Source: Actinocrispum wychmicini
GTDB lineage: Bacteria > Actinomycetota > Actinomycetes > Mycobacteriales > Pseudonocardiaceae
Length of the DNA stretch: 64,000 bases
Reading direction: 5' to 3'
Assembly: GCF_004345645.1 (NCBI RefSeq)
Contig: NZ_SLWS01000006.1
Location: forward strand, 682,001 to 746,000
The notes beneath the pieces were generated by a model. The model was not told where the DNA came from and ran no database searches. It worked only from the letters and a program-made list of their open reading frames with translations. Positions 41,818 through 50,815 of this stretch are shown piece after piece. Within the stretch, counting starts at the first letter, position 1; every line of letters starts with the position of its first letter. A program made the position numbers and the translations under genes.

Positions 41818-43251
41818 CTAACCGCCGAGGGCGCAGGCCTTGAGGCCACCCACAACACCGTTGCGGTACTCCGAGACGCGCTCGAAGCCGGTCTGCGGCG
41901 CGTTGCCGTCCGCGTCCCTGGCCGCGTAGTCGTTCTGCAGCAGGACCTTCACGCCTTCGTCCAGGTCGCCAGGGGACAGCGTGAACGTGGGCTGGTCGGA
42001 CTTGCGGTTGAGCAACTCCCCGCTGTACGCGCCGGCGACGCACAGCGCGGCCTTCTGGGCGTCCGGGCCGGTCAGCGGCTTGTTCATGGCGGCGAGCACG
42101 GACAGGCCGTAGCGGCTCGCCACGATCGTGCCGGTGGCCCAGTCGCCGATCTTCTGGTGCAGCTTGGCCAGTTCGCCGCGCGGCGCCACGTCGATCTCCC
42201 GCGCGTCCACACAGAACGCGGCCGGGCCCTGATCCCCCTTGCCGCAGGTGGGTGCCGAGTCGACCTGGGTGAACTTCGGCGGGGTGTACCGCGCGCCCAC
42301 CTTGGTCTTCAGGAACGTGCCGATGTCGCCCGGGATGTCCTTGAGCACCTCGTCCATGGTCGAGTTGCCACCGGTGGCCTCGTCCTGGTCCGAGCCGAAC
42401 GCGCGGGCGGTGAACTGCCGGTTGTCCACCGACATCGTCGAGCAGAACTTCGAGCCCTTGTCGAAGCCGTCCTGGAACGCCGAGACGCGGTCGAACGCGT
42501 CGCCGTGCGCGCCCTGGGCGTTCTTCGCCGTGCCCACCGGGTCACGGAACGCGACCATCGCCTCCAGGGCCGGATCCAGGGCCTCCCGGTCCACCAGCAG
42601 CCGGTCGGCCTTGCCGTCGGTGACCCACTTGACGAACGTGCCCGCGTAGCAGTCCGCCTGCGACTCCAACAGGATCGTCGGGTACTTCTGCGGGTTCTGG
42701 CGTTCGGCGGACGGCGTGATCCCGGCCCGGCGCTGTACCGCGTGGCCCATCTCGTGCGCGAGCACCAGCATCACGGCGGCTTCGCCGAAGTGGTCCTTCA
42801 GCACCGGCAGCAGCGCCACCCGGTCCCAGGCCATCGAGTCCGCGGTCGGACAGTAGAACGCGTTCCCCTCGATGTCCGCGGCCTGGTTGACGCACGGCGG
42901 CGCGGGCGCGCCCTGGTTGCTCGTGTCCACCGAGTAGTAGCCGCCCTTCAGGTCCTGCCAGGCCTGGCCGCCGAAGGTGGTCGGGAACGTCTCCCGCCAG
43001 TACTTCTCCACGTCCTTGATCACCGTCGCGGCCAGTTTGTCGATCTCACCGCCGTCGGTGTTGTTGATGAACGACGGGTCGACATCGCCACCCTGGTCGT
43101 GGTTGATCACGCCGCCCGCCGCGAGCGGCATGCCGGGGACCGCGGTCGTGCAGGCGGACGCCACCAGGGCGACCGCGGCGACCGCCAGGGCAACGCCAAA
43201 GGACCGAGACACTCGTCCAGTGTGCCTGTTCGCGTGTGTCGGCGGTGTCAT
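41818..43251 (-). CDS. Putative neutral zinc metallopeptidase, lipoprotein, copy A
   Basis: A 477-residue exported protein of the putative neutral zinc metallopeptidase (YpfJ-like) family. The lipobox is LVASAC; the zinc site is LAHEMGHAVQRRAG, with ESQADCYAG supplying the third ligand region. The ATG at 43251 was chosen; a GTG at 43212 (SRSFGVALAV) would give a more standard signal peptide and is a real alternative. It is a paralogue of the gene at 46588: both share GEID/GEMD..LA, AFYC, LAHE.GHAVQ and QADCYAG. Confidence 0.85.
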   Translation of the reverse strand: MTPPTHANRHTGRVSRSFGVALAVAAVALVASACTTAVPGMPLAAGGVINHDQGGDVDPSFINNTDGGEIDKLAATVIKDVEKYWRETFPTTFGGQAWQDLKGGYYSVDTSNQGAPAPPCVNQAADIEGNAFYCPTADSMAWDRVALLPVLKDHFGEAAVMLVLAHEMGHAVQRRAGITPSAERQNPQKYPTILLESQADCYAGTFVKWVTDGKADRLLVDREALDPALEAMVAFRDPVGTAKNAQGAHGDAFDRVSAFQDGFDKGSKFCSTMSVDNRQFTARAFGSDQDEATGGNSTMDEVLKDIPGDIGTFLKTKVGARYTPPKFTQVDSAPTCGKGDQGPAAFCVDAREIDVAPRGELAKLHQKIGDWATGTIVASRYGLSVLAAMNKPLTGPDAQKAALCVAGAYSGELLNRKSDQPTFTLSPGDLDEGVKVLLQNDYAARDADGNAPQTGFERVSEYRNGVVGGLKACALGG

Positions 43252-43291
43252 CTCGATGCGCTTGACTGATATGACCGCCCAAAAGTGCAGG

Positions 43292-44695
43292 TCACATCGA
43301 GAAGCGGTCCAGTGCGCGGATTTTGTTCGTGGCGTCGAGCGCGGCCACCTTGTACGCCTCGGACAGCGTCGGGTAGTTGAACACGGCGTCGACCAGGTAG
43401 TCGACCGTGCCACCACATCCCATCACCGCCTGTCCGATATGCACCAGGTCCGTCGCGCCCGTCCCGAAAACGTGCACACCGAGCAGTTTCCGGTCCGTTG
43501 TGGACACCAGAAGCTTCAGCATGCCGTACGAGTCACCGGCGATCTGACCGCGAGCGAGCTCCCGGTAACGGGCAGTGCCGATCTCGTACGGCACCGCCGA
43601 CGTGGTCAGCTCGGCCTCGGTCGCGCCGCAGTACGAGATCTCCGGAATCGTGTAGATGCCGATCGGCTGCAGCGAGCCCAGTTCGTGCACCGGCTCGCCG
43701 AACGCGTGGTACGCGGCCAACCGGCCCTGGTCCATCGAGGTCGCGGCGAGCGCCGGGAACCCGATCACGTCACCGACCGCGTAGATGTGCTCGACCGGCG
43801 TGCGGTAGTGCGGGTCCACGCTCAGCCGGCCGCGCCGGTCGGCGGTGAGACCCGCCTTGTCCAGGTCCAGGCTGCCGGTCATGCCCTGCCGGCCGGCCGA
43901 GTACATCACCGCCTCGGCCGGGATCCGCTTGCCGCTGGCCAGCGTGGTGACCGTGCCGGAGTCCTTCACCGCCACGTCCACGACCTTCTCGCCGAACCGG
44001 AACGTCACCGCCAGGTCGCGCAGGTGGAACTTGAGCGACTCGACCACCTCGGGGTCACAGAACTCCAGCATCCGCTCACGCTGCTCGACCACGGTCACCC
44101 GGCTGCCGAGCGCGGCGAACATCGACGCGTACTCGATCCCGATCACCCCGGCGCCGACCACCACGAGCGACCCGGGAATGGTGTCCAGCGCGAGGATCTC
44201 GTCCGAGTCGAGCACGCGGGCCTCGTCGAAGTCCACCTCGCTCGGCCGGGCCGGCGTGGTGCCGGTGGCGATCACGACGTAGTCCGCGCTGATCGTGGTC
44301 CGCGCCCGGCCCTCGACCGCGATCGTGTGCGGGTCGACGAACCGGCCGATCCCGTCCACCAGCTCGACGTGGTTGCGCAACAGCTGGGCCCGCACGACCT
44401 CGACCTCCCGGCCGATCACGTGCTGGGTGCGGGCCATCAGGTCGGCGATGGTGATGTCCTGCTTGACCCGGTAGCTGGCGCCGTACAGCTCCCGCTGGCT
44501 CATCCCGGTCAGGTACAGGACGGCTTCCCGCAGCGTCTTCGACGGGATGGTGCCCGTGTTGACGCACACCCCGCCCACCATGTCGTGCCGGTCCACCACG
44601 GCCACGTGTCTGCCCAGCTTGGCGGCTGCGATGGCGGCCTTCTGCCCGCCGGGCCCGGAGCCCAGAACGATCAGGTCGTAGTCGTGCTCGCTCAC
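43292..44695 (-). CDS. sthA: Soluble pyridine nucleotide transhydrogenase (Si-specific)
   Basis: A 467-residue flavoprotein that exchanges hydride between NADPH and NAD+. It has the FAD motif LGSGPGG, the second dinucleotide motif VVVGAGVIGIEYASMF and VGDVIGFPALA. In VCVNTGTIPSK the first redox Cys (C44) is kept but the second is Thr (T49), as in SthA and unlike true disulfide reductases. The GTG start is supported by the family N-terminus. It is not overlapping either neighbour; the spacer to the alpha-galactosidase is 48 bp. Confidence 0.92.
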   Translation of the reverse strand: MSEHDYDLIVLGSGPGGQKAAIAAAKLGRHVAVVDRHDMVGGVCVNTGTIPSKTLREAVLYLTGMSQRELYGASYRVKQDITIADLMARTQHVIGREVEVVRAQLLRNHVELVDGIGRFVDPHTIAVEGRARTTISADYVVIATGTTPARPSEVDFDEARVLDSDEILALDTIPGSLVVVGAGVIGIEYASMFAALGSRVTVVEQRERMLEFCDPEVVESLKFHLRDLAVTFRFGEKVVDVAVKDSGTVTTLASGKRIPAEAVMYSAGRQGMTGSLDLDKAGLTADRRGRLSVDPHYRTPVEHIYAVGDVIGFPALAATSMDQGRLAAYHAFGEPVHELGSLQPIGIYTIPEISYCGATEAELTTSAVPYEIGTARYRELARGQIAGDSYGMLKLLVSTTDRKLLGVHVFGTGATDLVHIGQAVMGCGGTVDYLVDAVFNYPTLSEAYKVAALDATNKIRALDRFSM

Positions 44696-44743
44696 ACACC
44701 ACAGCCTGCCTCATGGGCCCCGGGTTTGGTGAACCGCGAAATG

Positions 44744-46384
44744 TCAACCGCAGGAAATGGTGGCGTTGGCCCAGTCCGCGTGGTCCGAGTCGATGCCGTT
44801 GCCGGCGTCGGTGACGACGAGCCGCAGTTCGTCCGCGCCGGAAACGTCACCCGTTATCTGTTTCGCCGCGCTCGCCCCGGTGAGCGTTCCGCTGTCGGCG
44901 ACCTTGGTGGCGTCGGCGAAGACCTGGAACACCACCGAACCCTTGGTGGCCGCGACCTCGTCGTCGACGCCGACACTGGCCGAGAACGACGTGCACGCCT
45001 TGCCCAGGTAGAACGAGATGTCACTGGCCGCGTGCACCCCGAGACCCTGGGTGAAGGTGGTGCCGTTGACGGTCAACGGGTGGCCGTCGCCGGCCGGCTT
45101 CCCGCCGTTGCTGGTGTTCTTCTCCACCGGGCCCCAGCCGCTCACGGCCGAGTCCCAGCTCAGGTCGGACACCTGGTGGGTGCCGGCGGACGGCGCGGTC
45201 CGGACACCCTTGGCGACCCGGTAGACCACCGTCTCGTGCGCGGGCACGGACACGCTGATCGTCCCGGTCGTGGACCGGGTCGACTTCGACCACAGGTCCT
45301 TCAGGGTGTACGACGACGCCGACCCGATGCCGATCGCGGCCGCCGTGGTGCTGATGGTCTGGGCCGACGAGTTGTTGTTGAACAGCGCGACCGCGTAGTC
45401 CCCATTGGACAGCGGCTTCGAGATCACATACTTGTTGCCGGCGGCGGAGATCTGCTTGCCCTGGACACCCAGCGGGTCCTGGTCGACCGCGATGACGTCC
45501 TTGTTCACCAGGGTCGCGTAGTTCTCCGCGGAGACCTTCCGCAGGTCCGAGCCGATCAGCAGCGGCGCGGCCATGATCGACCACAGGCTGAAGTGCGACC
45601 GGTACTCGGCCGGGGTCATCCCGCCGTTGCCGACCTCCAGCATGTCCGGGTCGTTCCACGCGCCCGGTTTGGCGTACTGGGCCAACGGCAGGTTCTTGGT
45701 GAAGATCGACACCATCTTGGTGTACGAGTCGCTGATGTCCCCGGTGGTGCGCCACAGGTTGCCCACCGGCTGGGCCCACAGCCACGGCTGGTTCTGCCCC
45801 CACTCGGTGATCGAGTACACGAACGGACGGCCGGTGGCCGCGAGCGCGTCCCGCATCTTCTTGTAGCGCGTCTGGGCGTCCACACCCTGGTTGTTGCAGT
45901 TGTCATATTTCAGGTAGTCCACACCCCAGGACGCGAACCGGTTGGCGTCCTGCTGCTCGTGGTCCAGACCGCCGGGGAAGCCCGCCTTGTTGCAGGTGTG
46001 CGTACCCGCGCTGGTGTAGATCCCGAACTTCAGGCCCTTCGAGTGCACGTAGTCGGCCAGCGCCTTGATGCCGTTGGGGAACCGGGCCGGGTCCGGGTCC
46101 AGGTCGCCCTGCGCGTTGCGGCTGGTCTTGGCCCAGCAGTCGTCGATGTTGACGTACTGGTAGCCGGCGTCCTTCAGGCCCTTGGACACGAACTCCTCCG
46201 CGATGCTCTTGATCATGGACTCGTTGAACGTGGCCGTGCACTGGGTGGTGTTCCAGTTGTTGAAGCCCATCGGTGGCGTGCGGGCCAGACCGTTGTCCAG
46301 CGCCAGCGCGGGTTGGGCGAGGGCGAGCACCGAAGCGGCCACTGTGGACAGACCAGTGACGCCGGCGATGACTTTCTTGAGCAT
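44744..46384 (-). CDS. Secreted GH27 alpha-galactosidase with NPCBM domain
   Basis: A 546-residue secreted enzyme releasing terminal alpha-galactose. A signal peptide (to about LALA at 20-29) precedes DNGLARTPPMGFNNWN, the GH27 opening. The nucleophile is D161 in YLKYDNCNN, and the WNDPDML motif (243-249) carries the acid/base. A short C-terminal beta domain follows, then a NPCBM domain (from about 400: HQVSDLSWDSAVSGWGPVEK; GLGVHAASDISFYLG). Transcribed alone on the minus strand from the 203-bp divergent spacer shared with the metallopeptidase gene. Confidence 0.93.
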   Translation of the reverse strand: MLKKVIAGVTGLSTVAASVLALAQPALALDNGLARTPPMGFNNWNTTQCTATFNESMIKSIAEEFVSKGLKDAGYQYVNIDDCWAKTSRNAQGDLDPDPARFPNGIKALADYVHSKGLKFGIYTSAGTHTCNKAGFPGGLDHEQQDANRFASWGVDYLKYDNCNNQGVDAQTRYKKMRDALAATGRPFVYSITEWGQNQPWLWAQPVGNLWRTTGDISDSYTKMVSIFTKNLPLAQYAKPGAWNDPDMLEVGNGGMTPAEYRSHFSLWSIMAAPLLIGSDLRKVSAENYATLVNKDVIAVDQDPLGVQGKQISAAGNKYVISKPLSNGDYAVALFNNNSSAQTISTTAAAIGIGSASSYTLKDLWSKSTRSTTGTISVSVPAHETVVYRVAKGVRTAPSAGTHQVSDLSWDSAVSGWGPVEKNTSNGGKPAGDGHPLTVNGTTFTQGLGVHAASDISFYLGKACTSFSASVGVDDEVAATKGSVVFQVFADATKVADSGTLTGASAAKQITGDVSGADELRLVVTDAGNGIDSDHADWANATISCG

Positions 46385-46587
46385 GTGCCGTCCCTACGAC
46401 TCGAGGTCAGGTGCGGGGCGGCGACATTCGCACCGGAGTACGGCTAGAAAGTAAGCATCGCGCATGCGCCTGGTCAAGGGTTCCGGCCAGCGGAAAGCCC
46501 TGTTCGGCGGTTTGCCGTACGCCGGACGGAGGCGGCCAGTAGGGTGCTGGACGTTGGCTTTCCGGCACAGTTGGGGACACGGGAGAA

Positions 46588-48051
46588 ATGCGACGCGAAG
46601 CTGGGCGGATGGCCATGGCCATCGCTGCCGTTCTGGTGATGCTGGTCGGCTGCGGCAAGGCCGTGACCGGAAGTGCCAAGGCCGAGGGCGAGATCGACGC
46701 CGGCACGGTCGCCGGCCTTCAGGTCACCGACGACTCCCAGGTGCCCTCGGGCCTGCGTCCGGACGCGCCGCCGCCGGGGCTCGCCGCCGACAACGCCGAC
46801 AACGGGGAGATGGACCAGCTCGCCCTGGCCGCGGTGGCGGACCTGTACGAGTACTGGGGCAAGGAGATGCCCGCGGACTTCGACGGGCAGAAGTTCACCC
46901 CGCTGGCCAAGCTCACGTCGTACGACTCCAAGGGCAAAGGCCTGCAGCTGTGCCAGACGAGCACGGCCGGCCTGGTGAACGCGTTCTACTGCAGCCTGGA
47001 CGACAGCATCTCGTGGGACCGCGGCGTGCTGCTGCCGGAACTGTCCAAGAAGTTCGGGAAGATGTCCGTGGTGACCGTGCTGGCGCACGAGACCGGGCAC
47101 GCGGTCCAGTTCAAGCTCGGCCCGAAGAGCAACATCACCCAGGCCACCAAGACGATCGTCAAGGAGAACCAGGCGGACTGCTACGCGGGCGCGTTCTTCC
47201 GGTGGATCGCGGACGGCAAGTCGAAGCGGTTCCAGATCTCCACCGGCGAGGGCCTGAACCGGATCCTGGCGACCATGTTCTTCATCCGTGACCCGGTCGG
47301 CACGGACGCGAACAAGTCCGGCGCGCACGGCCTGGCGTGGGACCGCGAGTTCGGGTTCCAGGCCGGGTTCACCGACGGCCCGAAGCGCTGCGCCAAGATC
47401 GACCAGGCCGAGATCGACAGCCGGGTCAAGGAGCAGGACTACGCGGAGAACGACAAGCTCCGCGGCGACGTCCCGGTCGACGACAAGCACATCAAGGAGC
47501 TGCAGATCAGCCTGGACGCGGCCTTCAAGCAGAGCGGCAGCACCCCGCCGAAGATCGTGGACAACGGCTCGAAGTGCTCGTCCAGCAGGACGACCACCCC
47601 GGCGGCGTTCTGCCCGGGGGAGAACATCGTGGCCATCGACAGGGCCGCGCTGGCCAAACTGGGCACGCCGCCGAAACGCGGCCAGGGCCAGGAACCCGGC
47701 GCGGACGGCGTCGGCATCGGCGACTTCGCCGCGTTCGCCGAGATAGCGTCCCGTTACACACTGTCCGTGCAGAAGGCGAACAACCTCAAGCTGGACGACG
47801 AGAAAGCCGCCCTGCGCACGGCCTGCCTGGTCGGCGCCTGGGCGAACGTGGCCCAACAGCCGGGCCAGGGCGACAACGTCCTGCGAATGTCCCCGGGCGA
47901 CCTGGACGAGGCAGTGGCCGAGATGCTGATGGGCAAGAGCCTGATCGCCGCGGACATCAACGGCAGCCCGGTGCGAGCCGGTTTCGCCCGAGTCGAAGCC
48001 TTCCGCCTCGGCTTCACCTCAGCCAAGGAATGCACCGCCCGCTTCACATAA
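46588..48051 (+). CDS. Putative neutral zinc metallopeptidase, lipoprotein, copy B
   Basis: A 487-residue exported paralogue of the gene at 41818. The lipobox is LVGC near residue 18. The zinc site LAHETGHAVQFKLG and NQADCYAG match copy A. GGGAGA lies before the ATG at 46588; a second in-frame ATG at 46609 is possible. The pair flank sthA and the alpha-galactosidase gene in opposite orientation, so it may be an old inverted duplication. Substrate unknown. Confidence 0.85.
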   Translation: MRREAGRMAMAIAAVLVMLVGCGKAVTGSAKAEGEIDAGTVAGLQVTDDSQVPSGLRPDAPPPGLAADNADNGEMDQLALAAVADLYEYWGKEMPADFDGQKFTPLAKLTSYDSKGKGLQLCQTSTAGLVNAFYCSLDDSISWDRGVLLPELSKKFGKMSVVTVLAHETGHAVQFKLGPKSNITQATKTIVKENQADCYAGAFFRWIADGKSKRFQISTGEGLNRILATMFFIRDPVGTDANKSGAHGLAWDREFGFQAGFTDGPKRCAKIDQAEIDSRVKEQDYAENDKLRGDVPVDDKHIKELQISLDAAFKQSGSTPPKIVDNGSKCSSSRTTTPAAFCPGENIVAIDRAALAKLGTPPKRGQGQEPGADGVGIGDFAAFAEIASRYTLSVQKANNLKLDDEKAALRTACLVGAWANVAQQPGQGDNVLRMSPGDLDEAVAEMLMGKSLIAADINGSPVRAGFARVEAFRLGFTSAKECTARFT

Positions 48052-48059
48052 CCCCACCA

Positions 48060-48113
48060 ACCCCTCGTGAGTACTTTTGCGAGCTATAGCTCGCAAAAGT
48101 ACTCACGAGGGGT
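48060..48113. terminator. 54-bp perfect palindrome, bidirectional terminator
   Basis: Every base from 48060 to 48113 pairs with its mirror partner, with the centre between 48086 and 48087 and no spacer. As RNA it folds into a hairpin of over 20 bp on either strand; the inner half includes TTTTGCGAGCTA. It sits in the 68-bp gap between the convergent ends of the metallopeptidase and thioredoxin-like genes. The length and perfection exceed normal terminators. Confidence 0.85.
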
Positions 48114-48119
48114 GAGCTG

Positions 48120-49097
48120 CTAAAAGAGGGCTGAGGCGAGGTTTCGGCGGGCTTTGGCGACTCGGGGGTCGTCCGCCGGGAACAGGCCGAACAGGTCCAC
48201 CAGGTGTGAGCGGACTTTGTCGCGGTCGTCGCCCGCGGTTTGCCGCACTGACGCGATCAACCGGGCGAACGCCTGGTCGACCTGCTGCTGGGCGACTTCC
48301 ACGTCGGCCGCGGCCAGTTGGGCGTCGACGTCCGAGGGGTTCGCGTCGGCCTTGGCGACCGCCGAGGGGTCCGCGGCTTCGGCGCGGGCGGTGAACTTCA
48401 CCTGGGCCAGCGCCGCCTTGGCGTCCTCGTTGGCCGGCTCGGCCGCCAGGATCTGCTCGTACGCGGCCTCGGCGGCGGCGAAGTCACCCTGCTCGAACGC
48501 GTCCTCCGCGGCGACGAACCGGGGGTCGACCGGCTCCTCTTCGACGACCTCGGGCGGGGGCTCGGCGCCACCACCGGCCTCGGCCGCCCTGATGCCGGGC
48601 AGGCGTTCCCGCAGGGCGTCCAGCAGGGCCGTGATCCACTGGCGGATCTGCGGCTCGGGCTGGGCGCCGGTGAACGCGTCCACCGGCTGGCCGCCGCCGA
48701 TCGCGACGACGGTCGGGATGGACTGCACGCCGAACAGCTGGGCGATCCGCGGGTTGGCGTCCACGTCCACCTTGGCGAGCAGCCACGCGCCGCCGCCCGC
48801 CTCGGCCAGGCGTTCCAGCACCGGGGACAGCTGCTTGCACGGACCGCACCAGTCCGCCCACAGGTCGACGACCACGGGCACCTGGAGGGAGCGTTCGACC
48901 ACGTCCGCCTGGAAGGTCGCTTCGGTGACGTCGAACACGAACGCGCCGCTGGCTGCCGGTGGGGCACCCGCGGCGGCCGGCGCGGAGGCCGGTGCCTGCC
49001 GCTGTGCGTCCGCCCGTGCCTTCAGGGCGGACAGGTCGACGGCACCGGACAGCGCCGCGGACATCGCGGCGGTCTGACGGGGATCTGGCCTTGTCAC
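48120..49097 (-). CDS. Thioredoxin-TPR fusion, CnoX/YbbN-like
   Basis: A 325-residue protein with a disordered Ala/Pro-rich start, a thioredoxin domain (WADWCGPCKQL, C84 and C87) and a C-terminal TPR-like region (AEDAFEQGDFAAAEAAYEQIL). This layout matches CnoX/YbbN co-chaperones and Rv1324. Here both active-site cysteines are present, so redox activity is possible. The GTG at 49097 overlaps the upstream SCO6745-type gene stop. Rv1324 also lies near glgB and glgE in M. tuberculosis. Confidence 0.88.
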   Translation of the reverse strand: MTRPDPRQTAAMSAALSGAVDLSALKARADAQRQAPASAPAAAGAPPAASGAFVFDVTEATFQADVVERSLQVPVVVDLWADWCGPCKQLSPVLERLAEAGGGAWLLAKVDVDANPRIAQLFGVQSIPTVVAIGGGQPVDAFTGAQPEPQIRQWITALLDALRERLPGIRAAEAGGGAEPPPEVVEEEPVDPRFVAAEDAFEQGDFAAAEAAYEQILAAEPANEDAKAALAQVKFTARAEAADPSAVAKADANPSDVDAQLAAADVEVAQQQVDQAFARLIASVRQTAGDDRDKVRSHLVDLFGLFPADDPRVAKARRNLASALF

Positions 49098-49948
49098 GTA
49101 TCCATCCTGGCACGAGCCAGAGCGGCCCGTACGTCCAGCGCCATGGGATTGGCGCGCATCGCGTCGTTCTGGTCGGCCAGCGACTGCACCAGGGGTGTGA
49201 GCAACTCGGCAAGACGGTCCGTCCGGTCCGGTCCCAGGCCGTCCCACGGAGTGGACGCGAGCGCGTCCGTGCGGTCCTCGACGTCGTTGCGCAGCGCGGT
49301 CCCGGCCTCGGTGATGCCGTCCGGGGACAGCAGTCCGCGCTCGGTGAGCCGGTCGGCGGCCGCCGTCCATTCCTCCTCTGACCAGCCGCGGGCCTGCCGC
49401 ATGTACTCGGGCCGCAGCCCTCGCTCCGCGGCGAACAGCACCAGCGTCTCGATCGGGTCCAACGAGGCCGCGACCAGGGCGGCGACGTGCCCGTCCCCTC
49501 GGGACTCCCGGAGTACGGTCGCGGCCTGCCACAGCGCCATGGCCGGCGACGACGGCGACGGCAGGGCGGCGTTGGCGGCCCCGAGCGGCCGGCCCGCGAT
49601 GGGCGCGTTCTTCGCGGCCGTCACCGCGAGGTCGGCGGCCTCGTCCAGGGTGTCGAGCGCGTCACCCAGCATCCGGCGCAGCGCCGCCTCCGCGCCCGCC
49701 AGGCGCGTGGCCAGGAACTGCTTGGGCGAGGCGACCTGCCAGGCGTCCGGGATCGCGCGGCGGACCATCCAGGGGTGGAAGTTGTAGAACGTCGAGATCA
49801 CCAGCTCGGGCGGCACGGCCCCGAGCGGCGCGGCCCGCATGCCGAAGTACCCCATCCAGCCGCCCTTGCAGCCGAGGCTGTCGGTCGCCGCACGGGACTC
49901 CGGTGTGAAATACGTGACGTCGTGGTACGACTCCAGTAGTACCCACAT
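49094..49948 (-). CDS. SCO6745 family protein
   Basis: A 284-residue protein of the SCO6745 family found throughout actinomycetes: MWVLLESYHDVTYFTPES is the typical start, followed by GWMGYFGMRAAPLG and a helical C-terminal part (SEEEWTAAADRLTERGLL) resembling a winged-helix fragment. Function is not known; it may be a transcription-linked or ligand-binding protein. The ATG at 49948 was chosen over a TTG at 49966 because it matches the family start. Seven bases separate it from the MTH1187 gene. Confidence 0.82.
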   Translation of the reverse strand: MWVLLESYHDVTYFTPESRAATDSLGCKGGWMGYFGMRAAPLGAVPPELVISTFYNFHPWMVRRAIPDAWQVASPKQFLATRLAGAEAALRRMLGDALDTLDEAADLAVTAAKNAPIAGRPLGAANAALPSPSSPAMALWQAATVLRESRGDGHVAALVAASLDPIETLVLFAAERGLRPEYMRQARGWSEEEWTAAADRLTERGLLSPDGITEAGTALRNDVEDRTDALASTPWDGLGPDRTDRLAELLTPLVQSLADQNDAMRANPMALDVRAALARARMDT

Positions 49949-49955
49949 CGTCCGG

Positions 49956-50258
49956 CTAGTCGTCAAGGTAGTGCTCCACTCGTTCGACCTTGGCGGTGAT
50001 CTGTCCGGTGTGGCCGGGACGGATGTCGGCCTTGAGGACCAGGCTCACCCGCGGCGCGGACGCCTGCACGGCGTCGACGGCCCGTTTCACCACGTCCATC
50101 ACCTCGTCCCACTCGCCTTCGACCTCGGTGAACATCGCCGAGGTCCGGTTCGGCAGGCCGGACGAACGGACCACGCGCACGGCCTCGGCGACGGCCTTGG
50201 CCACACTGTCGGATTCCCCGCCCAGCGGGCTGACACTGAACGCGATGAGCACAGGCAT
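49956..50258 (-). CDS. MTH1187 family (thiamine-binding) protein
   Basis: A 100-residue ferredoxin-like fold protein of the MTH1187/YkoF-like family, with VLIAFSVSPLGGESDSVAKAV at the start split here as VLIAFSVSPLGG and SDSVAKAVAEAV, and SVSLVLKADIR-like strands. Structural work on relatives shows thiamine binding; its role in the cell is not settled. It begins a coupled run with SCO6745 and CnoX-like genes. The region upstream holds a divergent MarR promoter. Confidence 0.82.
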   Translation of the reverse strand: MPVLIAFSVSPLGGESDSVAKAVAEAVRVVRSSGLPNRTSAMFTEVEGEWDEVMDVVKRAVDAVQASAPRVSLVLKADIRPGHTGQITAKVERVEHYLDD

Positions 50259-50286
50259 CTCCCTCCAAAGGATCCCAGCTCAATGT

Positions 50287-50300
50287 CTACCTACTGGTAG
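50287..50300. promoter_or_regulatory. Candidate MarR operator (CTACC-N4-GGTAG)
   Basis: A perfect 5+5 inverted repeat with a 4-base spacer, 11 bp before the MarR start and 28 bp before the divergent MTH1187 gene. Its place and symmetry suggest autoregulation; no other data support it. Confidence 0.4.
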
Positions 50301-50311
50301 CTTCATGCGCC

Positions 50312-50815
50312 ATGACGTCACGTCCGCTGCCGTTCGACCCGATCGCCCGCGCGGCCGAGTTGTGGGAGGAGCGCATCGGCCCGGCCGAGGCGATGGCGGC
50401 GGTCACCAGTGTGATGCGCGTGCAGCAGATCATCCAGTCGGCCGTGGACGGCGCGCTACGGCCGCACGGCCTCACTTTCGCCCGTTATGAGGCGCTTGTC
50501 CTGTTGTCGTTCTCCAAGCGGGGCAGCCTGCCGATGCGGGTGATGGGGGAACGCCTGCAGCTGCACCCCACGAGTGTGACCAACATCGTTGACCGGCTGG
50601 AAGCGGACGGCCTGGTCAAGCGCATCCCGCACCCGACCGACCGGCGTACCACGTTGACCGAGATCACCGAGGCCGGCCGGGAGCGCCGGGCGGCGGCGAC
50701 CGAGGCGGTCACCGCGATCGACTTCGGCCTGCGCGGCCTGACCGGCCGGCAGACCAGGCAGCTCAGCGACCTGCTGGCGCGGGTCCGCAAGTCGGTCGGC
50801 GACTTCACCGACTGA
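50312..50815 (+). CDS. MarR family transcriptional regulator
   Basis: A 167-residue MarR protein. The winged HTH is clear (RVMGERLQLHPTSVTNIVDR, then LEADGLVKRIPHPTDRRTTL with the wing Arg pair). The N-terminal helix before it is longer than average. It is divergent from the MTH1187-family gene, with a candidate operator between them, and its end overlaps the CE4/GT2 gene by 11 bp on the other strand. The ligand is unknown. Confidence 0.9.
   Translation: MTSRPLPFDPIARAAELWEERIGPAEAMAAVTSVMRVQQIIQSAVDGALRPHGLTFARYEALVLLSFSKRGSLPMRVMGERLQLHPTSVTNIVDRLEADGLVKRIPHPTDRRTTLTEITEAGRERRAAATEAVTAIDFGLRGLTGRQTRQLSDLLARVRKSVGDFTD

Noticed and set aside
42977..46447. A 1156-codon plus-strand open frame across sthA and the alpha-galactosidase gene
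   Set aside because: It runs through three genes of recognised families on the other strand and has no motif of its own.
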